From Planctomycetota bacterium (lineage in GTDB: Bacteria; Planctomycetota; Phycisphaerae; Phycisphaerales; SM1A02): a stretch of DNA of 64,000 nt. The stretch is taken from contig JAIOPG010000006.1 of the NCBI GenBank assembly GCA_021414025.1, positions 186,001 to 250,000 of the forward strand, given 5' to 3'. Under the pieces are notes generated by a model. That model had not been told where the DNA came from. It did no database searches and saw only the letters and a program-made list of their open reading frames with translations. Position 1 is the stretch's first letter, and each line of letters opens with the position of its first letter. Both the position numbers and the translations under genes were made by a program. This document shows positions 44,353 to 52,703 of the stretch, piece after piece.

Positions 44353-46287
44353 TTACTGACACGCCCCGAACTCAAGCAGCACCATTCCGATGTCGCCGCC
44401 GTCCACTTCGCCGGAGCCGTCGAGGTCGGTGGGGCAGCCGGGGCAGGGGCCGAAGTCGAGCAGGATCATGCCGATGTCGCCGCCATCCACTTCGCCGGAG
44501 CCGTCGAGGTCGGTGGGGCAGGGTGGTTGCGATTGAATAGCCAACGCATGGTGATAGCCGGCAGCGATGGCGTCACAGGGACCAAGCGTCGATGGCAACA
44601 TGATCTGTCCATAGTCATCTTGACCCCACGCAACCACGGTTCCGTCAACTCGAAGTGCAACGGTGTAGTAGGAACCCGCCGCTATGGCGCGACAGGGACC
44701 GAGGTCCCCGGGGATGGTCGATTGACCGTAGTTGTTGCGGCCCCAGGCGACGACCGTTCCGTCTTCCTGCAGGGCGACGGTGTGATTGCTCGCGGAAATC
44801 GCCTTGCACGCTCCAAGGGTCACCGGCACATTGCATTGCCCATAGCTGTTGTTTCCCCAGGCCACAACCATTCCATCTTCGCGAATTGCCACAGTGTGAT
44901 ATCCGCCTCCGGCGATGTCCTTGCAGGGGCCAAGTGTCGCAGGCACAGTGCATTCTCCATGGAAGTTGTAGCCCCAGGCGACAACGGAGCCATCGATTTT
45001 GATCGACAAGGAGTGTTCCGCACCCGCCGCAATCGCCTTGCAGGCGCCAAGGGACGCGGGAACATTGCATTCGCCTTGCGTGTTGTCGCCCCAGGCCACA
45101 ACGGTGCCGTCTTCCTTCATTGCCACGGTGTGGTAAGAGCCCGCAGCAATGGCCTTGCACGCTCCAAGAGACGGGGGAACGATGGATTGGCCGAGGCCGA
45201 ATATTCCTGAATAGCTGGTGCCTGCTCCCCACGCCACGACGGTGCCATTTTCCTGGAGCGCCACGGTGTGCCAGATGCCCGCGGCAATCGCCGTGCAGGC
45301 GCCAAGCGACTCGGGCACGGTGGATTGACCGTAGTAGCCGAAGCCCCAGGCCACAAGGACTCCATCGGCAGTGATCGCCACGGTGTCTTTACTACCCGCG
45401 GCAATCGCGATGCAGGCTCCCAGATCGCCAAGCACATTGCATTGACCATAGGTGTTGTCACCCCAGGCAACAACGGTTCCATCTAGCTTCATCGCCACGG
45501 TGTGATTGAGGCCGGCGGCGATTGCCTTGCATGGACCAAGCGATGCCGGAACCGTGGCCTGGCCCAAGCTGTTGCTTCCCCAGGTGACAACGGTGCCGTC
45601 ATCTTGGAGCGCAACTGTGTGACCATTTCCCGCAGCAACCGCCTTGCAGGTGCCAAGCGACACGGGCACATTGCATTGGCCGGATCCGTTGGAGCCCCAG
45701 GCAACCACCGCTCCAGTTTCCTTCACGGCCACGGTGTGATTCATGCCTGCCGTAATTGCTTTGCATGCTCCGAGAGTCACGGGCACGATGGCTTGCCCAA
45801 AGTTGTTGTTCAGGCCCGTATTGGTTGTCCCGGCACCCCAGGCCACAACGGTCCCGTCATTCTGGATGGCCGCGCTGTGGTACTGGCCGGCAGCGACGGC
45901 TTTGCATGCTCCAAGACTCGCGGGCACGATGGCTTGGCCATATTCGCTGCCGGAACCGGTATTGGTCGTTCCCGCGCCCCACGCCTCGACAGTCCCATTG
46001 TTCTTCAAGGCCAAGGAGTGATAGCGACCTGCTGCAATCGCTTGGCATGCACCCAGAGATGCTGGGACATTGCATTGACCGTTGGAGTTGGAACCCCAGG
46101 CCACGATGGTTCCGTTGTTCAGACGCGCTAATGTGAAATCCCAACCACCTGCAACGGAATTGCAAGTTCCATAAAGTGGAGGCGACCCCCAGGCCACGAC
46201 CGGTCCGGCATCGGTGGCGAGTGCAACGGGTGAGAAAGCGGCGACAACGGTGGCGGCGACTGTCAGGAATTTGGAAATGTTCTTCAT
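44353..46287 (-). CDS. secreted RCC1/BLIP-II-like double propeller, 14 repeats, dockerin-like tag
   Basis: A 644-residue exported protein laid out as its neighbours: signal peptide (about 1-25, ending ALAT), GPVVAWG strand, fourteen LGxCxAIAAG repeats and an EF-hand pair (encoded about 44356-44520). The N-terminal ALATDAGPVVAWG is identical to the 42306-44318 paralogue, so these two arose by a recent duplication. ATG 46287 begins the signal peptide; another in-frame ATG at 46311 does not. It is probably in one transcript with both neighbours (gaps of 33-34 bp). Confidence 0.83.
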   Translation of the reverse strand: MKNISKFLTVAATVVAAFSPVALATDAGPVVAWGSPPLYGTCNSVAGGWDFTLARLNNGTIVAWGSNSNGQCNVPASLGACQAIAAGRYHSLALKNNGTVEAWGAGTTNTGSGSEYGQAIVPASLGACKAVAAGQYHSAAIQNDGTVVAWGAGTTNTGLNNNFGQAIVPVTLGACKAITAGMNHTVAVKETGAVVAWGSNGSGQCNVPVSLGTCKAVAAGNGHTVALQDDGTVVTWGSNSLGQATVPASLGPCKAIAAGLNHTVAMKLDGTVVAWGDNTYGQCNVLGDLGACIAIAAGSKDTVAITADGVLVAWGFGYYGQSTVPESLGACTAIAAGIWHTVALQENGTVVAWGAGTSYSGIFGLGQSIVPPSLGACKAIAAGSYHTVAMKEDGTVVAWGDNTQGECNVPASLGACKAIAAGAEHSLSIKIDGSVVAWGYNFHGECTVPATLGPCKDIAGGGYHTVAIREDGMVVAWGNNSYGQCNVPVTLGACKAISASNHTVALQEDGTVVAWGRNNYGQSTIPGDLGPCRAIAAGSYYTVALRVDGTVVAWGQDDYGQIMLPSTLGPCDAIAAGYHHALAIQSQPPCPTDLDGSGEVDGGDIGMILLDFGPCPGCPTDLDGSGEVDGGDIGMVLLEFGACQ

Positions 46288-46320
46288 GTGGTCTCGTTTC
46301 AATGTGGTCACTCCAAATAA

Positions 46321-48249
46321 TTACGGACACGCCCCGAACTCAAGCAGCACCATCCCGAGGTCGCCGCCGTCCACTTCGCCGGAGCCGTCCAGGTCGGTGG
46401 GGCAGCCGCCGCAGGGGCCAAAGTCAAGCAGGATCATGCCGATGTCGCCGCCATCCACTTCACCGGACCCGTCGAGGTCGGTGGGGCAGGGTGCTGGTGC
46501 TTTGATCGCCATTGTGTGATATCCACCCGCTGTAATCGCACTGCAAGTTCCTAGGTCTTCAAGCACGCTGCATTGACCGAATTCGCTGTCACCCCAGGCC
46601 ACAACGGTTCCATCTTCTTTGAGAGCGACCGCATGTTCGGTGCCCGCCGCGATCGCCTTGCAAGCGCCGAGCGTCGCCGGCACATTGCATTGACCGTATT
46701 GGTTGTCACCCCATGCGACAACGGTTCCATCTTCCTTAAGAGCCATGGTGTAAAACCCGCCCGCTGCAATTGCTTTGCAGGGTCCAAGATTTGCAGGAAT
46801 CATTGCCTGCCCATAGTTGTATTGCAGTCCCGTATTCGTTGTCCCAGCACCCCACGCCCTGAGTGTTCCATCTTCCTGGAGAACCACAGAGTGGATATAG
46901 CCCGCGGCAACTGCTTTGCACTCGCCAAGGTTTGCAGGCACACTGAGCTGGTTGTAACCATTGTTGCCCCAAGTCACGATGGATCCGTTGTCCTTTAGCG
47001 CAATGATGTAATAGGCACCTACGGCAACATCTTTGCAAGCGCCAAGATTTGCGGGAACTATATTTTGGCCCTGTTCGTTGTTGCCCCAAACCACGACGGT
47101 TCCATTTTCCTTGATCGCAGCGCTGTTCCAGTTGCCGGCAGCAATCGCTTTGCATGCGCCAAGGGTCGCAGGCATGACGGATTGGCTGTAATTCGGGGGA
47201 CCGCCTCCGCTGAATTTTCCGGCGCCCCACGCCACAACGGTTCCATCGGCTTGCAATGCCAGCGAGTGTTCGTCTCCCGCTGCGATTGCTTTGCATCCTC
47301 CCAGGGTTGCTGGCACGATGGCTTGGCCGGCAGCGTAGGAACCCCAGTTAAAGACGGTTCCAGTTTCCTGAACGGCAACAGAGCGGTCAAAGCCTGCCGC
47401 GATTGATTTGCAGGCGCCAAGATTTGAAGGCACAAAGGTCTGTCCATAGTGATTCGTCCTGCCCCAGGCCACTACCGTTCCATCGTCCCGAAGCGCAACA
47501 ACGTGAAAATTGCCCACCGCAATCGCCTTGCAAGGTCCAAGTGTCGCAGGCACAGTGCGTTGTCCGTAGCCATTGGAACCCCATACAACGGCGGTTCCAT
47601 CTTCCTTGAGAGCCGCGGAGTTGTAGAAGCCCGCCGCAATTGCCTTGCAAGCACCAAGTGTTCCAGGCACATTGTTTTGGAGTGCGCCATTTTCGCCCCA
47701 AGCCACGACGGTTCCATCCTCTTTGAGAGCCAGGGTGTGGTTTCCGCCAGCAGCAATTGCTTTGCATGCGCCAAGTGTCGCTGGCACCATGCATTGTCCG
47801 TTTGCATTGTTTCCCCAGGCCACGACGGTTCCATCTTCCTGAAGGGCAACGGAGTGGTAGGAGCCTGCAGTGACCGCCTTGCATGCGCCAAGAGTTACGG
47901 GGACATTGCATTGTCCGCTGTTGTTTTGACCCCAGGCCACGACAGTTCCATTATCTTGCAGAGCAAGGTTGTGTCCGGAGCCCGATGCAATTGCTTTGCA
48001 CGCCCCAAGAGTTGCAGGCACATTACATGCACCATTTGCATTCTCGCCCCACGCCACGACATTTCCATTTTCCTGTAAAGCCAATGAGTGATACGAGCCT
48101 GTCGAACCTGCTTTGCATACTCCAAGCGTTGCCGGTGGCGAACCAGCGCCCCAAGCTGCGACAGTGCCGTCGGCAAGTGCGGCCGTTGAAAATACGATTG
48201 AAAGGGAGACGGCGGCGAACGCAACAAGGCGGGCGAGATGTCGATTCAT
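46321..48249 (-). CDS. secreted RCC1/BLIP-II-like double propeller, 14 repeats, dockerin-like tag
   Basis: A 642-residue exported protein and the probable first gene of the three-gene 14-repeat operon. The signal peptide (about 1-28, ending ALAD) leads into GTVAAWG and fourteen repeats, then an EF-hand pair (encoded about 46324-46488). Several repeats diverge in the HTVAL strand (FDRSVAVQETG, AYYIIALKDNG), which suggests different surfaces. GGAAG lies upstream of ATG 48249; an in-frame ATG at 48321 is a less likely start. Confidence 0.83.
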   Translation of the reverse strand: MNRHLARLVAFAAVSLSIVFSTAALADGTVAAWGAGSPPATLGVCKAGSTGSYHSLALQENGNVVAWGENANGACNVPATLGACKAIASGSGHNLALQDNGTVVAWGQNNSGQCNVPVTLGACKAVTAGSYHSVALQEDGTVVAWGNNANGQCMVPATLGACKAIAAGGNHTLALKEDGTVVAWGENGALQNNVPGTLGACKAIAAGFYNSAALKEDGTAVVWGSNGYGQRTVPATLGPCKAIAVGNFHVVALRDDGTVVAWGRTNHYGQTFVPSNLGACKSIAAGFDRSVAVQETGTVFNWGSYAAGQAIVPATLGGCKAIAAGDEHSLALQADGTVVAWGAGKFSGGGPPNYSQSVMPATLGACKAIAAGNWNSAAIKENGTVVVWGNNEQGQNIVPANLGACKDVAVGAYYIIALKDNGSIVTWGNNGYNQLSVPANLGECKAVAAGYIHSVVLQEDGTLRAWGAGTTNTGLQYNYGQAMIPANLGPCKAIAAGGFYTMALKEDGTVVAWGDNQYGQCNVPATLGACKAIAAGTEHAVALKEDGTVVAWGDSEFGQCSVLEDLGTCSAITAGGYHTMAIKAPAPCPTDLDGSGEVDGGDIGMILLDFGPCGGCPTDLDGSGEVDGGDLGMVLLEFGACP

Positions 48250-48439
48250 TGGGGACTTCCGGAACAAGGATTGAGATGGCGGCCAAATCCGGCCAGACCA
48301 TCTATATGGATAATGAGACACAACCCATTTCGGGCAGATTTGGGCAGTGGTTCCGGATTATCAGCCTAAAACCTGATTTATCTGGTGAATGAAGCTCAAC
48401 CCCCAATATCAGAGCCGAAACAGCGAGTTTGTAAATGAA

Positions 48440-48465
48440 AAGAGGTGCCCTTGCGGGCACCTCTT
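48440..48465 (-). terminator. rho-independent terminator of ftsK
   Basis: On the minus strand AAGAGGTGCCC and GGGCACCTCTT pair perfectly (11 bp) around a GCAA tetraloop, followed by TTCATTT. It begins 21 bp after the ftsK stop codon. Confidence 0.88.
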
Positions 48466-48486
48466 AGTGAAGTCCTTCAGCTCGTG

Positions 48487-51138
48487 TCAGTTCTTGTACT
48501 CGCCCTCGAACTCCGCAGGCACGCTCGGATCGACATCATCGGACGCGGTGGCGCCGAGATTGTCCGGATCGGTGTCCGTGCCGGGAGCGGCTACTTCCAT
48601 CTCGCACATGCGGTGCCAATCATCCAGCGTGATCAGCACCTCGCGCGCGACGCTGCCCTTGTGATCGCTCAGGATTCCGGCCTGGCCCATCTGGTCAATC
48701 AGACGGCTTGCCCGGCCATAGCCGATCGCCATGCGGCGCTGCAGCAAGCTCACGCTTCCGCGATTCGATTCAATGACGATCTCGACCGCTTTCTCGAACA
48801 TCGGGTCGCGATCGCCGCCATCGCTCGCCGCGCAGCCGCCGTCGCGGTTGTCATGCTCCACGGCGGCCTTGGTGCCGCGGATCGCGACCAGCGATCGCTC
48901 GAACGAGGGCCGGGCCACATCCTTCAGGAAGCGGGCCACCTTGCGGGTCTCGCTCTCGGTGACCAGCGTGCCCTGGGCGCGGCGCAGCTCGCTGCTGCTT
49001 GGCGTGAGCACCATCATGTCGCCCTGTCCCAGAAGCAACTCGGCGCCCTTCTGATCCAGCACGATGCGGCTGTCCATGCCGCTGGCAACCTTGAAGCTGA
49101 TGCGGCAGGGCATGTTGCTCTTAATGAGACCGGTGACCACATTCGCCTGCGGCCGCTGCGTGGCAAGCACCAGGTGGATGCTGACCGCGCGCGCCTTCTG
49201 GGCGATGCGCACGATCGACTGCTCCACTTCCTTGTGGGACATGATCAGGTCCGCGAGCTCGTCCACCACGAAGACCATCGCGGGCAGCTTCTTCGGGATG
49301 CGCGCCTTCTCCAGATCGTTGGCGGGCTTGAGCCGTTCGAAGAGTTCCGCTTCGCCCAGCGCGTTGTAGGAAGTGACATCGCGGCAACCCACGCTCTTGA
49401 GCAGCTCGTAGCGCTCCTCCATCTTGTCCACGGCCCACTCCAGGATGCCGGCTGCCTTGGTCATCTCGGTCACGACCGGGCACATCAGGTGCGGAATCTC
49501 GGCGAACTGGCTCATTTCCACCATCTTGGGATCGATCAGGCAGAGCTTGAGCTCATCCGGCCGCTTGGTGTAGAGCCAGCCCATGATGATGGTGTTCATG
49601 CAGACGCTCTTGCCGCTGCCGGTAGTGCCGGCGATCAGCATGTGCGGCATCTTGGCCAGATCGATCACCATCGGCTCGCCCGAGGAATCCTTGCCCAGGA
49701 AGGTCGGCAGCATCATGCCCTGCGCGTGGCCGCCGCTCATGAGCTCCTTGAGCAGCACCTTCTCCTTCTGCTTGTTGGGAACCTCGATGCCGATCGAGGT
49801 GCGACCCACCATGTTGGGAATGATGCGGATGTTTGGGGCTTGCAGCGAGCGCGCGATGTCGGCGGCGATCGTCTGCAACCTCGCCACGCGCGTGCCTGGG
49901 GCGAGCTCGACGGAGTAGAGCGTGACCACGGGTCCGCTCTCGATTCCGGTCACCTCGCCATCGATCAGGAAGGTGTGCAGGGCCTGCTCGAGCACCTGAG
50001 CCTGGTCGCGCACATAGGTCTCCATCGTCTCGGACCAATTGCCGACCGGGTCTTCGAGCAAATCCAAACCGGGGAACTGGTAGCCGTCGTAGTTCTCCTG
50101 CCGGGGAATGTCCTCGTCGCGGGCGACCACGGTGTTGTTGCCGGCCATGCGCAGCGGAAGCTTGGCGATCTTGGCCTTGAGCTCCTCCTCGGTCAGCGTG
50201 CGCGGAGCGGGGATGGGTTCGGCGGCGGCGTCTTCGCGATCCTCCGCCGTTTCCTCGGACTCCTCCTCGTCGGATTCCTCGTCCTCTTCGTCCTCGTCGT
50301 CCTCGTCGGAATCCTCATCTTCCTCGGTGATTTCGTCGATTTCCTCGGCGTCCTCATCTTCGTCGTCGTCATCCGACGCTTCGTCGGAGTCCTTCTCTTC
50401 CTCCTTCTCGTCGGCTTCGAGCACTGCCGAGTTGGAGGAAGCGCCGCTCTTGGCGACTGCGCCGGCCTTCGCCGTGGCCAGCGCCAGGTTCAGCACTGCG
50501 GGACGGGTGCGCAACTTGGCCATGAAACTCTTCCAGTCCACGTCGCGCATCGGCGCCGACCAGTTCCAGAAGTGGGAGAAGTGGCGGGGCAGCGCGAAGA
50601 CGATCTCATCCATGCAGACCACGGCGCCCAGGGCCAGCGCCGTCAGCAGCGCCAAGCTTGTGGCGGTGGCGCTGAAGCGAAGTCGCAGCTCCTCGGCGAT
50701 CCACTGCGGCACCAGTCCGGCTTCGCAACCGGTCAGAGATCCGAGCCGCGGAAACCACAGCGCGTGGATCGCGCTGAAGGCGAGCATCATCAGGCAGGCG
50801 CCGAAAGTCCGCACCAGCGGATGCGTCACGCGGCGGCCACTGGCGATGGCGCCCAGTCCGATCGCGAAGGCGATCATGGGCAGCCACGCGCCGAAGCCCA
50901 CGCCCATATAGATCCAGTAGGCGAGCGTGGCGCCGAGTCGGCCCATCAGGTTGCTCGCCGGGTTTGAATGGATCGCCACCACATGGCTTGGCCAGTCCGA
51001 CGCGCTGAAAGTCGTCATCGCCAGAAAGAGGAAGACCCAGACTCCGGCGGCCATGATCCAGGATGCGCGGCGGGCGAAAGTGGGTGCGGGGAGGTCGCTG
51101 AAGGACCCGGAAGAACCAATAGATGCTGAGCGTGCCAT
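48487..51138 (-). CDS. ftsK: DNA translocase FtsK/SpoIIIE
   Basis: FtsK pumps chromosome ends through the division septum and helps dimer resolution at dif. The 883-residue protein has about four N-terminal membrane helices (residues 20-200), a strikingly acidic linker of about 70 residues (near 238-306, runs of Asp/Glu/Ser), the alpha/beta motor with Walker A GTTGSGKSVCMN (near residue 505) and VFVVDELADLIM Walker B, and the C-terminal winged-helix gamma domain (SVSLLQRRMAIGYGRASRLIDQMG) that reads KOPS-type sites. ATG 51138 follows TATGGAG; an upstream in-frame start at 51225 lacks support. Confidence 0.95.
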   Translation of the reverse strand: MARSASIGSSGSFSDLPAPTFARRASWIMAAGVWVFLFLAMTTFSASDWPSHVVAIHSNPASNLMGRLGATLAYWIYMGVGFGAWLPMIAFAIGLGAIASGRRVTHPLVRTFGACLMMLAFSAIHALWFPRLGSLTGCEAGLVPQWIAEELRLRFSATATSLALLTALALGAVVCMDEIVFALPRHFSHFWNWSAPMRDVDWKSFMAKLRTRPAVLNLALATAKAGAVAKSGASSNSAVLEADEKEEEKDSDEASDDDDEDEDAEEIDEITEEDEDSDEDDEDEEDEESDEEESEETAEDREDAAAEPIPAPRTLTEEELKAKIAKLPLRMAGNNTVVARDEDIPRQENYDGYQFPGLDLLEDPVGNWSETMETYVRDQAQVLEQALHTFLIDGEVTGIESGPVVTLYSVELAPGTRVARLQTIAADIARSLQAPNIRIIPNMVGRTSIGIEVPNKQKEKVLLKELMSGGHAQGMMLPTFLGKDSSGEPMVIDLAKMPHMLIAGTTGSGKSVCMNTIIMGWLYTKRPDELKLCLIDPKMVEMSQFAEIPHLMCPVVTEMTKAAGILEWAVDKMEERYELLKSVGCRDVTSYNALGEAELFERLKPANDLEKARIPKKLPAMVFVVDELADLIMSHKEVEQSIVRIAQKARAVSIHLVLATQRPQANVVTGLIKSNMPCRISFKVASGMDSRIVLDQKGAELLLGQGDMMVLTPSSSELRRAQGTLVTESETRKVARFLKDVARPSFERSLVAIRGTKAAVEHDNRDGGCAASDGGDRDPMFEKAVEIVIESNRGSVSLLQRRMAIGYGRASRLIDQMGQAGILSDHKGSVAREVLITLDDWHRMCEMEVAAPGTDTDPDNLGATASDDVDPSVPAEFEGEYKN

Positions 51139-51241
51139 GGCTCCATAGATCGGAAAAATGGCGGTTTCTTCGTCACAATTGGCGTTTGAGTGGTTTGGCG
51201 GGGGGCGGCTTCGGGATGGAGCCAAGACGGCGGCACTTGGT

Positions 51242-51247
51242 TAGCAT
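51242..51247 (+). promoter_or_regulatory. -10 element TAGCAT for leaderless fabZ-like gene
   Basis: TAGCAT ends 7 nt before GTG 51255 and heads the plus-strand block of lipid and CoA genes. Confidence 0.45.
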
Positions 51248-51254
51248 CGAATCC

Positions 51255-51671
51255 GTGAAATTCAAACTCATCGACGCGGTTCTGGAGCGGAGCGAGGATC
51301 GCATCGTGGCGATCAAAAACGTCACCTCCGCCGAGGAATACCTCGCCGATCACTTCCCGGATTTCCCGGTTCTGCCCGGGGTTTTCATGCTTGAAGCCAT
51401 GGTTCAGGCCGCCCGCGAGCTGCTCAAGGATCAGACCAAGGTCCGACTGGTGCTGGGCAACGTCCGCGCCTTGCGCTACGGCAGTTTCGTCCGCCCCGGC
51501 GAGGCCCTGCAGGTGGAAGTCATCCGCGAAAAAATTCATGAAGATGGCTCCTTCGGGCTGAAAGGATCGGCCGTGGTGGTTCGATCCACCGGCCCCGGCG
51601 AAACAGCCGTCTCCGGCCGCTTTACAATGCGTCCGGTTCGAACCCAAGCCGCCGTCGCGGCCAGTCACTAG
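51255..51671 (+). CDS. FabZ-like 3-hydroxyacyl-ACP dehydratase
   Basis: A 138-residue hot-dog protein. The FabZ active site is visible: DHFPDFPVLPGVFMLEAMVQ with the catalytic His and Glu. It should dehydrate 3-hydroxyacyl-ACP to trans-2-enoyl-ACP. GTG 51255 is preferred over ATG 51216 because TAGCAT sits 7 nt upstream and the resulting N-terminus (MKFKLIDAVLERSEDRIVA) is family-like. It leads an ACP gene and a second dehydratase-like gene. Confidence 0.8.
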   Translation: MKFKLIDAVLERSEDRIVAIKNVTSAEEYLADHFPDFPVLPGVFMLEAMVQAARELLKDQTKVRLVLGNVRALRYGSFVRPGEALQVEVIREKIHEDGSFGLKGSAVVVRSTGPGETAVSGRFTMRPVRTQAAVAASH

Positions 51672-51718
51672 CACCGCCGCCTTCCGAGGCGGCTTCACCA
51701 CTGAATGGAGATTTCACA

Positions 51719-52123
51719 TTGTCATTTGATCGCAAGCAGATTGAGGATGGCGTTCGCGAGGTTCTTGAGGAGGCCCTGGGCGTCGACGCCGAGGATGTCA
51801 CGCCGACGGCCACGCTCACCGGCGACCTGGGCGCGGAGAGCATCGACTTCCTGGACATTCAGTTCCGCCTGGAGAAGAAGTTCTCCACCGCCGCCAAGCC
51901 CTTCAAGATCGAGCAGGGCGCGCTCTTCCCCGAGAACATGCTGCAGGACACGAGCATGGTGGAGAATGGCAAGGTGACCGACAAAGGACTGCAACTTTTG
52001 AAGGAAAAACTGCCGCATATCGACTTTTCCGGCTTCGCCAACGACCGCTCGGTGGGCAAGCTCAGCGAGGTCTTCACCGTCAAGAGCCTGACCGACTTCG
52101 TCGACCGCCGACTCAAGGGCTGA
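51719..52123 (+). CDS. acyl carrier protein (long form)
   Basis: A 134-residue carrier protein, longer than the usual 75-90. The attachment site is GAESIDFLDIQFRLEKKF, where Ser of ESID carries phosphopantetheine (near residue 42). About 45 extra C-terminal residues (from HIDFSGFANDRSVGKL) are unusual. TTG start with GGAG 10 nt upstream. Flanked by two dehydratase-like genes and followed by coaD, so it is likely a specialised ACP rather than the housekeeping one. Confidence 0.82.
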   Translation: MSFDRKQIEDGVREVLEEALGVDAEDVTPTATLTGDLGAESIDFLDIQFRLEKKFSTAAKPFKIEQGALFPENMLQDTSMVENGKVTDKGLQLLKEKLPHIDFSGFANDRSVGKLSEVFTVKSLTDFVDRRLKG

Positions 52124-52172
52124 TTCGCTTTCGCCTTTGCCGCCACGACTCTCCCGACCAAAGGAATTGACC

Positions 52173-52691
52173 ATGCGCTGGATGTGGGTTGACATGATGG
52201 TGGCCTTCGAGCCCGGCCGCCGCCTGACGGCGGTGAAGAACGTGAGTCTGGCCGAAGACCACATGCACGACCATTTTCCCGAGCAGCCGATCATGCCCGC
52301 GTCGCTGATGCTGGAAGGCATGGCCCAGACCGCGGGCGTGCTGGTGGGCAGCACCCGCGACTTCAAGGAGAAGGTCATCCTCGCCAAGATCGGCTCCGCC
52401 ACCATCGACCAGGATGTGGTGCCCGGCCAATCCATCCGCTACGACGCGGTCATCGAGCGCGTGGACGATTCGGGGGCGAGCACCAAGGGGGTCATCTCCA
52501 GTTTCGACCACCGGACCGGCGTCTGGACTGACATCGGCACCACCGAGATCGTCTTCAGCCACATTGATAACAACCGCAGCGGCCTGAACTTTCCCAAGGA
52601 GAACTTCGTTTTCGGCGAGAATTTTCGGCGCCTGCTCAACGCGGCGGGATTGACCAAGGTCATGTCCGCCGCCGGAGTCTCCGGCCCCTAG
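52173..52691 (+). CDS. second FabZ/FabA-like hot-dog dehydratase
   Basis: A 172-residue hot-dog protein. HDHFPEQPIMPASLMLEGMAQTAG holds the His and Glu of the FabZ active site, with Ala-Ser replacing the usual Gly-Val after PIMP. It is longer than FabZ by about 30 C-terminal residues. AAAGGAATTG precedes ATG 52173. Two dehydratases around a dedicated ACP suggest a specialised acyl pathway, but no ketosynthase is in the window. Confidence 0.72.
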   Translation: MRWMWVDMMVAFEPGRRLTAVKNVSLAEDHMHDHFPEQPIMPASLMLEGMAQTAGVLVGSTRDFKEKVILAKIGSATIDQDVVPGQSIRYDAVIERVDDSGASTKGVISSFDHRTGVWTDIGTTEIVFSHIDNNRSGLNFPKENFVFGENFRRLLNAAGLTKVMSAAGVSGP

Positions 52692-52703
52692 GGCCGCGCC
52701 GCC

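Larger units (their letters stand above)
39613..48249 (-). repeat. tandem array of five RCC1-like paralogues (56 blade repeats)
   Basis: Five consecutive minus-strand genes carry 14+14+14+7+7 copies of one blade motif, and four carry the same EF-hand tag at the DNA level too. Gaps are 33, 34, 235 and 208 bp in transcription order. The array grew by duplication of genes and of seven-blade blocks. Confidence 0.8.

Noticed and set aside
14149-46488. The dispersed EF-hand tag DNA as a mobile element.
   Set aside because: Each copy is in frame at the 3' end of a gene with a signal peptide, with no inverted ends or target duplication visible.
42306-48249. DNA-level repetition that could be taken for CRISPR or a satellite.
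   Set aside because: The repeats are in frame, code for propeller blades and are followed by ordinary stop codons.
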